Source: Sporothrix humicola (lineage: Eukaryota > Ascomycota > Sordariomycetes > Ophiostomatales > Ophiostomataceae). Taken from it: a stretch of 37,612 bases of DNA. How positions within the stretch are numbered: the stretch's first letter is position 1; each line of letters starts with the position of its first letter. The translations under genes were made by a program, and so were the position numbers. Location: the NCBI GenBank assembly GCA_021396245.1, contig WNYE01000110.1, forward strand, positions 72,561-110,172, in the 5' to 3' direction. The notes under the pieces were generated by a model. It saw only the letters and a list, made by a program, of their open reading frames with translations, searched no databases and was not told where the DNA came from. Shown piece by piece: positions 22,416 to 33,378 of this stretch.

Positions 22416-23396
22416 TCGAAGTATTTGTCATTGTGTGTTTGTATCATTTGCTATGATAGGGTTTTGTTGCTTCAATTTATGATCTATACCAGATATAAGT
22501 GTATTTATGAATGTATAAATATTAAGTAGGCCGTTAAAACATAGCGCGCGCGATTTAGTGAGGTACTTACAATGTATAGCAGTTACTACTCAAAGTGGTG
22601 GATTCTGCAGCATGGCACAACGCAGGTGTTGGTGTAGGTCCAACATATATATATATGGCTTCTATCTACTCTTCTCAATAGATGTAAACAGAAAAATATG
22701 ATTGTTCAGGAAATAGCTGTAACTTATAGACGACATACGGCCATAAGAAATGCGAGTGCCAATTGGATTCCCTGCCTACTAATCCTAACTGATATGCCTC
22801 GACCAGTGTTCCCATCATACGGCCTAGACCAAGTGGACACTAAACTCCAGGCAGTGAGGACCTTCCTGATATACTTTGATATATTCGCTCTTTTCCTAGG
22901 ACGACGCCGGGCACCCCCAGGGCCATGATCACTTTTATGATGATCTCCTAGGGCCAGAAGCAGACTGGTTCACCAGAATGGCTGCAACACCCACACAAAG
23001 GCCAACATTCTGGCCTAGATGGTGTAGCCTGGGATTAGGGATCGCGTTTTGTAGGTAGAGATTCAACTCGACCCTTACTTCATGCACAATGTCCGGGTGC
23101 AGCTGTTGTCAACACTCAGAGTGTTGTTGTCGCCTGCGGCGTACCGGACTGCGGGGGAAGAGTATCTCGGGATGGCAAAACCACTCTATTTCGCGTGGCA
23201 TGGGGACACAGCCGACAAAATTTGCTGCAAAGGCCATGTGATAAAGAATTGTAGGCGGAGATAGAGCATACGCAGGCAGGGGCCCGTAAAAATAGTTCCA
23301 GCAGGCTCTGTAGGTTGTGTGTGCTCTCTGCGAGTATTGCTTGGAAGTATCGAAGTTCCTGTTCCCTCTGGACGAAAGAACGGTGTGGCAAAATAC
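22416..23396. other. Intergenic region with possible coding relic
   Basis: The first ~250 bases are A/T-rich 3' flank with a TA dinucleotide run near 22646. From about 22690 to 23060 the composition changes: four CCTAG words occur, and one plus frame is open for 76 codons (22698–22928) before other frames take over. No domain could be recognised. A degraded mobile element or an unknown short gene is possible. Confidence 0.35.
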
Positions 23397-23702
23397 TCAT
23401 TTATAGCCCACCAGTTTCGCACAACGGTGGCAGTAATAAATATTCAGGCCGACTCGTACCATGCCGCCCGAGGCCATATTTCCAGCTGGAATGGACTCGA
23501 CAGTACGTGCACAGCGCATGCAGCGCAGGGTCTGTGTTGATGGTGTTGGCAAATAATAGGGATCCATGTTGTTTTGGAACGTGCAATCTGACATCGCACT
23601 TGAAGACGAAGAAGAGCGCGAGGACGTCGACGAGCGGACAGGTGATGGGGAAGCGGAGCTTCCGTATTGTTGCATAGGCGGTCGAGAACTGCGAGAGGAC
23701 AT
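23397..23702 (-). CDS. Small zinc-ribbon-like protein of unknown function
   Basis: This single exon encodes 101 residues from an ATG ending at 23702. Residues 1–37 are almost wholly Ser/Arg/Pro. A pair of CxxC knuckles follows, CMRC (61–64) and CHRC (91–94), separated by 26 residues that include a GMVRVGLNIYY strand. The protein ends LVGYK. Four cysteines arranged this way most likely bind one zinc as a ribbon. It resembles short conserved proteins of Pezizomycotina, but no function is known to me. The strong four-cysteine pattern and Ser-rich head argue for a real gene despite the short length. Confidence 0.7.
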   Translation of the reverse strand: MSSRSSRPPMQQYGSSASPSPVRSSTSSRSSSSSSAMSDCTFQNNMDPYYLPTPSTQTLRCMRCARTVESIPAGNMASGGMVRVGLNIYYCHRCAKLVGYK

Positions 23703-26322
23703 TGCCACGATACAAGTACAATTTTGTACAAGTGAGCTAAGTCGAGGACATACGCCGTGTGTGTGCGACCAAGGTATAAATCAACCGATAATGAGAGGCA
23801 AGTGAAATTGAAGGAAGGAAGCGCAGATGATAGTAGCTTAGGGATCGAGAAAACGACTCAAAATGAACTCAATTGTGGAATATAACAATCCTATATGTAA
23901 AGTTAACAAAGATGAGGGGAGGGGAAATGAACTGGCAATCACGCCAGAAATATTTCTTGTGTAGGGGCGTCTTTCTTATATAGCCTTTGCTCAGCGAACC
24001 TCAAGAGAATGGAGTAGGGTGCAGACCAAACACAAGTAACTTAAGTTTTGTTCTCAGATAGCCAAGAAAGCTAAACTTCTGGAGACAAAAGCAAGGAAAT
24101 CGATGTCGTCTTTCTCTGTGTTACTCCCTGTCCAGGGTTGAGATGGACAGGGGTTTTAAGTGGGGCATATTTGACTGGGAGCTTGATGAGCCGCCGTTAA
24201 GTCTCAAGCCGGCACCGAAAATGCTTTGTCCCTTCCTTGCCCCCTTTGTAAACTTCCGTTCACAAGGCAAGCTATGTACGTCGTACTAAGACTCCGTATT
24301 CCATACAAAGAGCATCACCGCTTTTGAGCTGCTCAGTCATATCCCGCAGAATACATGCAAAAAGTAGATGCCCAGATCGTCCCAACAAGCGATTGGATCG
24401 TTCTTGGGCCGCAATAGTAGCCATATAGCCATACGGCATATCTCGCTAATACCGTGCTATCAAGGCTGTGACCCAAACGCCAAACTGGCCCACTAAAAAA
24501 AGACAGACAAAAACAATGACATAGGAACTCTTGAGAACACGGGTGTAGGTGCACGAGGGTCCAACGTGAAAGAGTATGACGGCATCTACAAAGAAGACAC
24601 AGAAGACGCCCTTAAGGGTCGCCTGTACCCTACTGAGCCTACCCGCCATTTCCGTCATAAGTTGGCGGGTGTCTGTACAAATACATAATTTTGTTACACC
24701 TTTTCTACAACCAATTATGTCACACCATCAATCTGCTCTGGGCATTGCTGGTCGTTGGATGCTTATTCTGCGACGTGACGTCTACGTCGTACTGAGTATC
24801 GTGCCGACTTTTGTCTCTCGGGAGTTGCAAAGTTGTTGGGCGGAGCGCCCCGTTTGCAAAATGAAAACCCTTTTCTTCTTCCTGTGGCACTTTTGGCTTT
24901 CATATAAAATGCCTTATCCGTACTAGCGCTCGATCCCGTCTCACAGGTGGGGCACACGTTTTTTTCTGATCTCGGGCCAGATTCTCGATTTTGGTGCCAA
25001 ATCGAACGCCCAAGCAAACAAAATCGGATCGAAGACAGGTGGCTACCCCAGCTTAAAGAGATGCAAAACGAACTTTTCGGTCCCAACTCTCGACATTCTT
25101 TGTCCTAATCGAACAAGCGACCCTAAAGTGTAAAAAAAAGCAGGGGCAGAAAACTCGGCAACATATCAAACGCCTGCCCACCGTGTAATACTTGATTACA
25201 CCGAAGTGCAATTGCCATCTCACTTCGTTTAGAGTTCGGGGTACATGTGACTAAAACGACTCGAGTCGTCTTAGATAACAAGTAAAAACAAACACAGCAT
25301 TCACACTCTACGGCAAACTAGATCTTACCAAAACTGACGACACATCACCATGGTACAGAATAAAAAATTTAATATACAAACAAAAGCTGAATAAACACTA
25401 CACTACTATAATCTCTTCTCCGAGACCGGGTATTTGAGTAGGGCAAGAGAAGAAGGGGGGAACACAAAACGAAATAAATGACCAACGAAAGACCTTGTCA
25501 TAACAGACACAGATAAAGAAACATCGGGAAGAAAACAATCAAAAATAAACACGAGGCCGAGGGAATTGGCCAAACAAAAGAAAAATATCTTCTAGACGCC
25601 CATGAAATAAAACGGAGAGTATATCAAGTGGCCAGTAAAGTGGGTGAAAAGGCAGAGCGAGAGAGGGAGAGAGTGTGGGCAGAGAACCGGCGCCTACCAA
25701 CCAGGGCATAGCAATTGGCTGTACCAATACACCGCCACATGGGTGTAAGAATCGTAATGTGTATCAGGCACTGAAAGACACGTAAGTGCGTCAGGCACGG
25801 GCGATAGCGACCAGAAGTAGCCGCCAGTAGGGACCCAGGACCACTGCCATTGCCAAAAAAGCACACTTGACCCCCTAGAAAAATCCGAAAATAATATACT
25901 GCTGTGAGGTGAAGAGGCAGGTATTGTTCGGGATAGGGATTGCAATTGTTAAACAAGGTGCCAATCGAGGGGTACACAGACGAGAAAAAATAAAAGATAA
26001 CAAGAATGAAAGTTTGGGAAACCAGGGATCGTGACGTCATAAGACTACCGTGTCCAAGCAAATGTTGAAGCCTGTCCCAGCAGGTAGATGTTGAGTGGCT
26101 TGTACAAATGTGAGGAGCGGGATGGCAAAATAAAATCATCGAATTTGTCATACAGGAGGGCGATCTCCGCCTGGCACGTTTGTCGTATTAGGCATCTCTC
26201 TGTTTTCCGCCGCTTGTATGTTTTGCTGCCCCATCAATTTGACGCATCGTCCCGTTTTTCAGAGAATATATCGAACACAAACGGGGGGGACGGGGGGGAT
26301 CATGAGATTTGAAGGGCAATTT
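23703..26322. other. Long intergenic region, no gene supported
   Basis: The stretch is about 2.6 kb and A-rich on the plus strand. It contains two TACGTCGTAC words (24277–24286 and 24783–24792), a palindromic TGACGTCA (26032–26039) and a purine-rich strip near 25430–25680. The longest frame (minus, 25624–26151) is rich in Phe/Ser/Leu/Cys, has no domain and lies in the expected 3' flank of the TeaR-like gene. The region may hold long UTRs or a non-coding transcript. Confidence 0.45.
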
Positions 26323-28109
26323 TCACATGACAATGCAACAACCGCAGCCTTGTTTAACGCCACCACCGTCTTCTTGGTGTTCAGAAGCTTGATGCACCAC
26401 GCCTGTGTCAGTCGGATGTGGCAATGGGCTCCGAGGACTTGGTAAAGGACTCATGTTGGGCTTGTCTTGTATTTTTGGGATGGTCGAATAAGATCCTGCC
26501 CGTCCCTGTTGTGATGAGGTAGTTTTCGCCTCGGGCTTCAACGGCCATTCGTCTGGTTTCACTAAGCCCTGGTCTGCAGTCCCAGTTGGATCCACCACCT
26601 TCTCGGAAAGCTCTGGCGGATTGAGGAAACCTTCATCGGTCAGCGGACGAAATTCCCTGTCATACACATTGCCGAATTTCCCTTCGCGCTCCCATTTCTC
26701 CTGTTGAAGCCTCCGAGCAACTGTGGGGAGGAGCTGCTGGTCTGGGGGCAGTCTTGGGTCGGGGCGGTAGGCAGAGATCATCCACGGCGGGTCACCTTCA
26801 GGCTGCTTGCTTGCGGCACCTGCAGAGGTTTCCCGTGACAACTCCCGGTCACCGGAGCGCGTTGAGGGCCTAGTCAGCCCAGCCCCGCTACTATTCGAGT
26901 CTTTGCTTGCACCATTGCGAGTCTTCGGGCGCGCTGCTGTCGATGTGGCCTTGGTCGGTGCTGATGCCTTTCGTAGGCCGGGAGTGCTCCCAGAGACAGT
27001 TTTCTTTGGTGACAAATCAGAAGCGGAACGTGTCATATTTCGTGCCGGCGACGAGGGGGCTAGCCCAGTACCATCTTCTTCCTGTCGCATACTAGCACTT
27101 CGAGCCCGTGTTTTAGGGTAGGCTATGCTCTCTTCGACCGCAGGGCTGCCATCTCGTCGCCGTGCCATCGGCGTGTCACGTTCGATATGTTCCAAGGCTA
27201 TTGGAGCTGGACTCAATTTTGCAACAGGTATCCGTGAAGACCCCCGACTACTATGAGGAGAAGCAAAATATGAGTTCTCTGCAATCTCATCGGGTAGTCT
27301 TAGATCCCAGCTTGAAATAGACGTGTCCATGGGTCTGGCTTCCGAGAAACTAGTAGAGTCTTTTCGTGGCCGGGGCTCGGCTGCTGCGTCACCTTCGGGG
27401 AAAGGCGCTCGGTGGCTGGGCGTCTTTTCCCGGCTAACATCGCGACGAGGCTTACTTCGGCCTCTGGGTCTTGGAAGAATGATACCAGCGGCTTGCAATT
27501 CTTCGTTCTCAATCCGTGCCAACTTGTCACGATGGATCCACTTTGAGCTGATGTCATCCAATTCCCCCACACGCGCCTCGCCAGTAACCCGCTTGCTCGA
27601 GTCAACAGGACCGTTACCCCGGTCAAGATCATGGAGATCAAGGGTGCTTTCAGTTGGATAATCGCTGGCGTTTCTGGATCGACCCTGCCTCATGTTCTCC
27701 TGCCCATGATAATGCAAGCCATAGTCGGTCGTCTTTGATACGGGTGTGAATGACTCGCCCCCCGTAGCAGTCTTGCCGTACACAAGCTGCTCCGAAGAAA
27801 TATTAGGAGAGGTGTGTGTCAAAACACCTCCATGGTGTAATAACTCAGTCGCGGGTAAAGCTTTCTGAGAAAATGTAGGAGCCTATTAACCAGATACGGG
27901 TATCAGCACCAGCATGCACATGTTCGCACTACCAACCGAATCATTTGGAGAGACTTCAGGATAACCGTGCGTGGCTAGGAAGGAGAGCATACCTCTGATT
28001 GCTGGGGAGGGGATTCCCAGGAGTAACCATTGTCATGCGAGCTGGTGGGTGGTGTGAATGTCGTCGAATTTGATGTCGTCATTGTCGGCACGGAAGACAC
28101 GGCCGCCAT
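26323..28109 (-). CDS. teaR: TeaR-like prenylated cell-end marker (Mod5 type)
   Basis: The two exons are 27993–28109 (39 codons) and 26323–27882, phase 0, with GTATGC donor and TTAATAG acceptor. The product is 558 residues. Most of the chain is disordered and rich in Ser, Pro, Arg and Lys. The best-ordered segment near the C terminus reads PWMISAYRPDPRLPPDQQLL, then an RLQQEKWEREGKFGNVYDREF helix and EWPLKPEAK. The protein ends GCGCCIVM: a CaaX box (CIVM, Cys555) preceded by cysteines that could be palmitoylated. This architecture fits TeaR of Aspergillus nidulans, the prenylated cortical receptor for the kelch protein TeaA that marks hyphal tips for microtubule-guided polarity. The name rests on pattern memory, not a search. 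Confidence 0.72.
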
Positions 28110-28930
28110 CGTTACCTCAAAAAAGGTGATACAATGGAAATTACGTTGCCTTCAATGTGCAGTCACTGTCCCGTTGTCAGAGGACAAATTGCAGCAGTCA
28201 GCTTAATAGAGAACGGCACAGGTCCCGGAACTAAACTGGCTTCGTGTGGCTAGAGTCGAAAGTTGACGGTAACGGCGCAGGGCCGCCGTCCTTTTTGCCT
28301 CTTCCGATCGAGTTTCTGCCCCGTCTGTCGGATCGGTCTCAATAATTCAGCCGCCAGAATGAATGCAGCCGGCAGATTCGCTTGGTAGTCGCCGCGCTGT
28401 TGTAAGCTGGATTGCGCCCACACCCAGATGCAGCCTTCGTTGGTTTTTCGTGAATAATTTGGCCCTGTGTTGATCACAGTGGGATGAAAAAGGTATGATT
28501 TCGGTTATGAATTGCTCGTGTTGGCAGGTTCGGAGGAGTGTATCGGTGGCTGAAAGTCAAGCAAGTGTAATATTGTCCACGAAAGTCGGCAAAAGAAGAG
28601 GGCGAAGGTTGTTCCAACAACCGCTATGATCCCTTTGATGGGAAGCAAACAGTCGGGTAAAAAAACAGACAAGGCTGGCTTGAATAGGGGCGTTGTCAGA
28701 GAAGACGAACGGGCAGAAAAGAGAAAGGGAACGAAACAAGGGGGGCAACAAATCCACGAAGTTGACAAAGGGGGATGAGGAGGGCTAATCGAGTCAGGCA
28801 GAGGAGATCCAGCAATAGACGTGGAAGCAACGCAGCAAATTGGTGAATTGCGAAAAAAGACCAGCCAAGCAGACCAGATATTATCTATCGCGACTGGGAC
28901 GCGAATGGATGCAATGGTGAGGCAGAAAAG
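28110..28930. other. Upstream region of the TeaR-like gene
   Basis: This is the presumed promoter and leader of the minus-strand gene. A minus-strand frame at 28505–29158 runs into the short-repeat cluster and shows no domain, so it is not called. No other gene was seen. Confidence 0.45.
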
Positions 28931-28933
28931 TAT

Positions 28934-30136
28934 TACTCCGTACAACGTACTCCGTAGTCGACAAGAAACAAAAGAAATGGGCGAGGACCAGGCGATTTGG
29001 GCTAGCCAAATTGAGGGAGGGGGCTGGTACGGAGTACTGCCAGTGGCTCGGGCGGTGGCTTTGATTCGCTGCCCCTGGCAGGTACTGGAACAAGCAGATC
29101 GCTCCCTTGTAATAATTACTACTCTATACGCAGTACGACCGTACTCCATTTTTAACAACCCCCGTAATACATTGTACTCCGTGAAAAAATAAATACATTA
29201 CGACGTATGGAGTACATACTGCGGAGTCTCTGTGATGGTGATGAGGGTGAAAGTGAAAGAGGCTACTTAAATACAGCCAATCTTACACAGTGTTACAAAG
29301 TAGAGGCCGACGCTTCTGAGAGCTACCGAGTACCCCGTACTAAATGTTGTATTTAAAACATCGTGCACGTATTCTTTGATTACGTCGTACAGAATCCGAT
29401 AAGTAATGACAGCACGCCGTATAGAAATGTGTGCTATTTAAGTAAAGCTAGTAATCCATGCCAGTATTTCCGTTGATAGTTTTGCGGAAATCGGCCGGCA
29501 GTGATATCACAGAAGAAAAAGGCTAATACTCCTCGAAATGTATGTATCAGATACCGTTCCTTTCCATTATTACCACGGTGTGGGGTCTAGACTATTTCAG
29601 CAATATTAAATAGTATCCTCCTTTACGGAGTGCGTTTTATTGCCCTATCCTGAAGGCATCGCAAGAATGTTGCACATCGTATGGAGTATTCCTACGGCAT
29701 ATCTTAATAGCATCGTGCCGTACTCCATACAGCTGCTTTATACTGTCTACGTATGAAGTTCCCCGTGCTGAGTTTTGATACGTCGCATATTTTACCTGTC
29801 TAAAATACGTCGTACTTGGGTATGTAAATCTGGCCTCGCATTTTTTCCACGATCTCTCTCTGGCCAACCAGGTGGCAGAACTCTGTAATATACGTCGCAT
29901 GTATTACTCCGTACAAAATAGAATAAGATACGGTGTACCAGTACTCCGTACGGCCCCTTACATTAACTTCTGGGCAAAGAGTATCTTACCTCACTTTGTA
30001 TCCCTCCACTTCTGGGTGCGGGACTATTTTCCTTGCATCGCGAAAGGGGACGCTCAACCTGTCTCACCACCTTCAAAAGACAGATGATATCGGGTCAGTG
30101 TACGGCGTATGTGAAAGTTAGCTAGCGTACTCCGTA
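28934..30136. repeat. Cluster of TACTCCGTA / TACGGAGTA short dispersed repeats
   Basis: The nonamer TACTCCGTA or its complement, exact or with one change, occurs about a dozen times in 1.2 kb. Copies include 28934, 28948, 29028, 29141 (partial), 29175, 29206, 29624, 29680, 29720, 29905, 29942 and 30128. The related TACGTCGTAC is at 29381 and 29806. Both orientations occur, often with flanking bases that extend the palindromic GTAC ends. Isolated copies lie in other spacers (4051, 7620, 19545, 24276, 24783). I saw none inside the called exons. The function is unknown; a mobile-element footprint or protein-binding repeat is possible. Confidence 0.8.
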
Positions 30137-30526
30137 TCCAAGACCAAACCAATACGTCCTATGTCTGAGGCGAATTCCGTTAACATAATGGGGCAGAGGG
30201 ACGTGTCTACCCGCATTGTTTAAAAACGCGACGATTGCAACGGGTGTTAATAAGTTAAGTCAAAATTTTACTAGTGAATGACTAAATCGAGACCGGTCAG
30301 ATCATCCAACTAAGCTAGCCAAGCAACTCAAATTACCGTGTAATATGACGCTGGGAACGCAAACCGCGCGAGATCCGTACACAATACAGATATTGTACAA
30401 GATACATTGAGCACCACAACATAAAAAGCGGCACACCCTCAAATGTCCCGGCGCATCTTACAACAACCATAAAAGAGTCCAAAATAACACTCTGCACATT
30501 AGTAGCCACGCGCTCAAAGCACATCC
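30137..30526. other. Proximal upstream region of the phosphoesterase gene
   Basis: This is about 390 A/T-rich bases between the repeat cluster and the start codon, presumably the promoter and leader. No gene was seen. Confidence 0.45.
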
Positions 30527-31560
30527 ATGCACACTCGACAGACACGCATCGTCTGTATATCGGACACGCACAACAGCACAGTGAAGCTGCCCAAAGGCGA
30601 CGTGTTAATTCATGCGGGCGACTTGACAAATCAAGGCAGCTACGCAGAGCTCTCGCGAGCAGTGGCGTGGCTTGAAAAAGCGGATTTCGAATGCAAGATA
30701 GTCGTTGCAGGTATGCCTCCAAGTCTGGAGAGACACGCTCGTAACTAGCCTGAACTAACGCTGGAGGTGCGCAAGCAGGCAATCATGACATCACCCTCGA
30801 CAAAGCATTTTACGCACAGCACGGAAACGAGTTCCACAGCCAGCTGGCCCAGTCCCCAGATGACTGCTATGCGCTATTAGCATCGAGCCCGACGATAACA
30901 TACCTTTGCCACGAGCCGGCTAGTATTTGCCTAAAGAGCAAAGACGGCCCGCGCACCAGGTTCACCGTGTTCGGCTCCCCTTATAGCCCTCGGGCTGGCT
31001 CCTGGGCGTTCTCCTATGATCCTGTGAATGACGACGAGTGCACACAATCCTCAGCCAAAGATTCGGGCCCGATTATACCGGCAAGTAGGGCCCTATGGTC
31101 GGAGATTCCAGAGAATACGGACATAGTGATCTCACATACCCCTCCACTGTCACATTGTGACTGGTCCATGGCACGTGGTCGGTCTATGGGGTGCCCGGAG
31201 CTTTTGAGTGCTCTCCGACGTGTGCAACCACGGCTGGCTGTTTGCGGCCATGTCCACGAGGGCCGGGGTGCCGAATGGATCCGCTGGGGCGCAATGGGCG
31301 ACAGCAACCGTGAAGAGCATGTGAGACGATGGGATGACCCGGGCTTTGGCAAGAAAATGTCGATTGTCAGCATGACGCCGCGTGCCGAAATACCGCTTCT
31401 GGATGAGGTTTGCTTTGTGCCTACAAAATACAGCGGCTCCAAAGAAACATGTGTTGTGAACTGTTCGATCACCGCAACATGTTATCCCCATGTTGGAGGC
31501 AGGCGGCTTCACAAGCCAATAGTGGTGGACTTAAGCCTGCCCGTCGGGGAAGAAGGTTGA
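30527..31560 (+). CDS. Calcineurin-like metallophosphoesterase
   Basis: The exons are 30527–30710 and 30779–31560. The 68-base intron splits the Gly codon of the GNHD motif, and the frame closes to 321 residues. The five metal-binding blocks are visible: SDTH (Asp13, His15), GDLTNQG (Asp32), GNHD (62–65), SHTPP and GHVHEG. The small size and spacing match the UPF0046/MPPED1-2 type of metal-dependent phosphodiesterase common in fungi. The physiological substrate is not known. The C-terminal ~60 residues past the catalytic core are Cys-containing and of unclear role. It is transcribed away from the TeaR-like gene across the repeat cluster. Confidence 0.9.
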
Positions 31561-33378
31561 TGCCAGATCCCAAGTGAAAGTTGCTCAGGCTCTCGAATGG
31601 CCACGGGAAATGGCACACTGCGCTACTTGTCCAGAAACATTTTAAAGTGATTATATGTCAAACATACGACACTGCCTGGCGTGCCAGGTCACACTGGTTC
31701 AAGATGTGCATCAACCCAGACACAGCGTTGGGGGCCTCCGTTCGTGACGCTCAAATGACTCTCATTCGACGGTAAAACAGCATGGCAGACACGCAAACCT
31801 CGAGCAATCAGGGCTAGCTTAACCGCCGTTCTCGCCAGTGGTAATGGACCGCCTCACACATTTCCACTTTAAAACGTTGGCAATCACATCTGTATGGCCC
31901 TCTGGCCTTGTTTCCCGCATATTCGCTGCATGTCGCTGCAGGATGCTGCACCTTACTGTAATAGCGTGCTGCAACTTGCCTCTTCGAACATATCCATTAT
32001 GTATTCCAATTACTCCGTGCCTCCTGCTCTTGTCACCTTCCCGCACTGCCACGTTTGCCCAAGGGTCTGTCAAAGGGACTACGCCAAACTTCGCCAGTCA
32101 CTTCGTGGCTGCATGGGTGCCGCCCAGACTTGGCCTTCACAGGATGCGACCCGGCCTGGCCCCTCGCCGTCCTCTCTCCACTCGCAGGTCGCCTCCCCTC
32201 TTCACCCCTCCTTCACACGTCTTCTGTACTCCCCATCCATCCCCACCATGCCCAATTCGTAATTCCACTCTTGACATACCACAAACGACAACTCACCGCC
32301 ACTCATTCCGACACCCACCCGAGCCACCCCATCGCTCCCAACTCGCCCCAAGTGGTATCTTGCACAAATGTAGTTGCAGTTGTAGTTCATGTTGCTGCTA
32401 CCGCCGCTGTTGTTGCTGTTCTTCTTCTTCTTCTTCTTCTTGTCGACTGGTTTGATTTTCACCCATCTTCCCATCTCTCTCCGTGTCGTTTTCCCCTTTC
32501 TTCCTCTCCCCCTCTCCCCAATATCGCTTCTGTTCCCTTCCGCGTTCTCTAGGTCGCGTCGGCTCTTTTTTTATCGTCACTTTTGCTTCGCACGTCAGGC
32601 ATTTGTTTGCCCTGCCCGCCACTCTGGCCCTTCTTTCCTTGTTTCATTCACGCCTGCCGATTTCTTCGCCTACCTCGCCACTCCGCTTTCCAGTACTCCA
32701 TTTGTCGCTGCTTTTCAATCATCTAGGTGGCTGTCATCGGCACAGAACAACTTGTATTAGTCTCGTCCCACCCGAGTTCTTACTATCAACCCGTTGTTTG
32801 TCCCCGGACTCCTCCCTTTATTCACATCGGCCTCTTCTGTCAAGCTGAAAAGCCGTTGGTCGCTGGCGGCCTCAACACATTTCAAGATCTTGATCCACAG
32901 CACCTGCCGGTAAACAAAGACCAGCCTTTGCAAAACAACCTCACAACAAAGGATACCCGTTTCCTTCTGCCTATTGGTGTTGTTTTTTGACCGTCAATGG
33001 CAGCCGCCAATCCCTTGTTAAACTGCCTCAGGGTATTATAACTTTCCCGTTGCACTATCGTCATCCGAGCGTATCGAACATATCTCGGCCACACCGTTCT
33101 ATTTCTCCGATTCTTGGGACTGTCCCTCCACACAAGCCTCTCTTGATCGGTCTCCTATGACTTTGCTGTTTCTTGTCTTCTTCTCTTTCTCCTCGCCTTT
33201 TCGAACCAGTTACTACAAGCGCCTAGCCCTGTGTCTTTCCACCAACTAATTCTGCTACCTCCGGGGCACTCTGGAAGTGCTCGTTTGACATTTGCTACAC
33301 ACCCTGATTTGATCCTCAACAGTGTCCTCATATACCTAGCCTTCACCCATTATCCTCTCCATACCTTGGTCAACGAAG
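31561..33378. other. Long C/T-rich upstream region of the J-domain gene
   Basis: From about 32050 to 33350 the plus strand is strongly pyrimidine-rich, with a (TTC)n tract at 32419–32441. Many overlapping frames appear only because stop codons are rare in such sequence. It probably holds the promoter and a long leader, perhaps with an intron. No coding region is supported. Confidence 0.5.
32419..32441 (+). repeat. (TTC)n microsatellite
   Basis: About seven to eight perfect trinucleotide units lie in the pyrimidine-rich leader of the J-domain gene. Confidence 0.9.

Noticed and set aside
25624..26151. 175-codon minus-strand frame after the TeaR-like stop
   Set aside because: Its composition (Phe, Ser, Cys, Leu) is that of translated A-rich plus-strand sequence. 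It lies in the 3' flank and shows no family pattern.
28505..29158. 217-codon minus-strand frame upstream of the TeaR-like gene
   Set aside because: It begins inside the short-repeat cluster, has no recognisable domain and is better explained as leader or promoter sequence.
31838..32760. Several 120–205-codon plus frames in the leader of the J-domain gene
   Set aside because: All three frames stay open together because the strand is pyrimidine-rich. The peptides are Ser/Pro/Leu low complexity.
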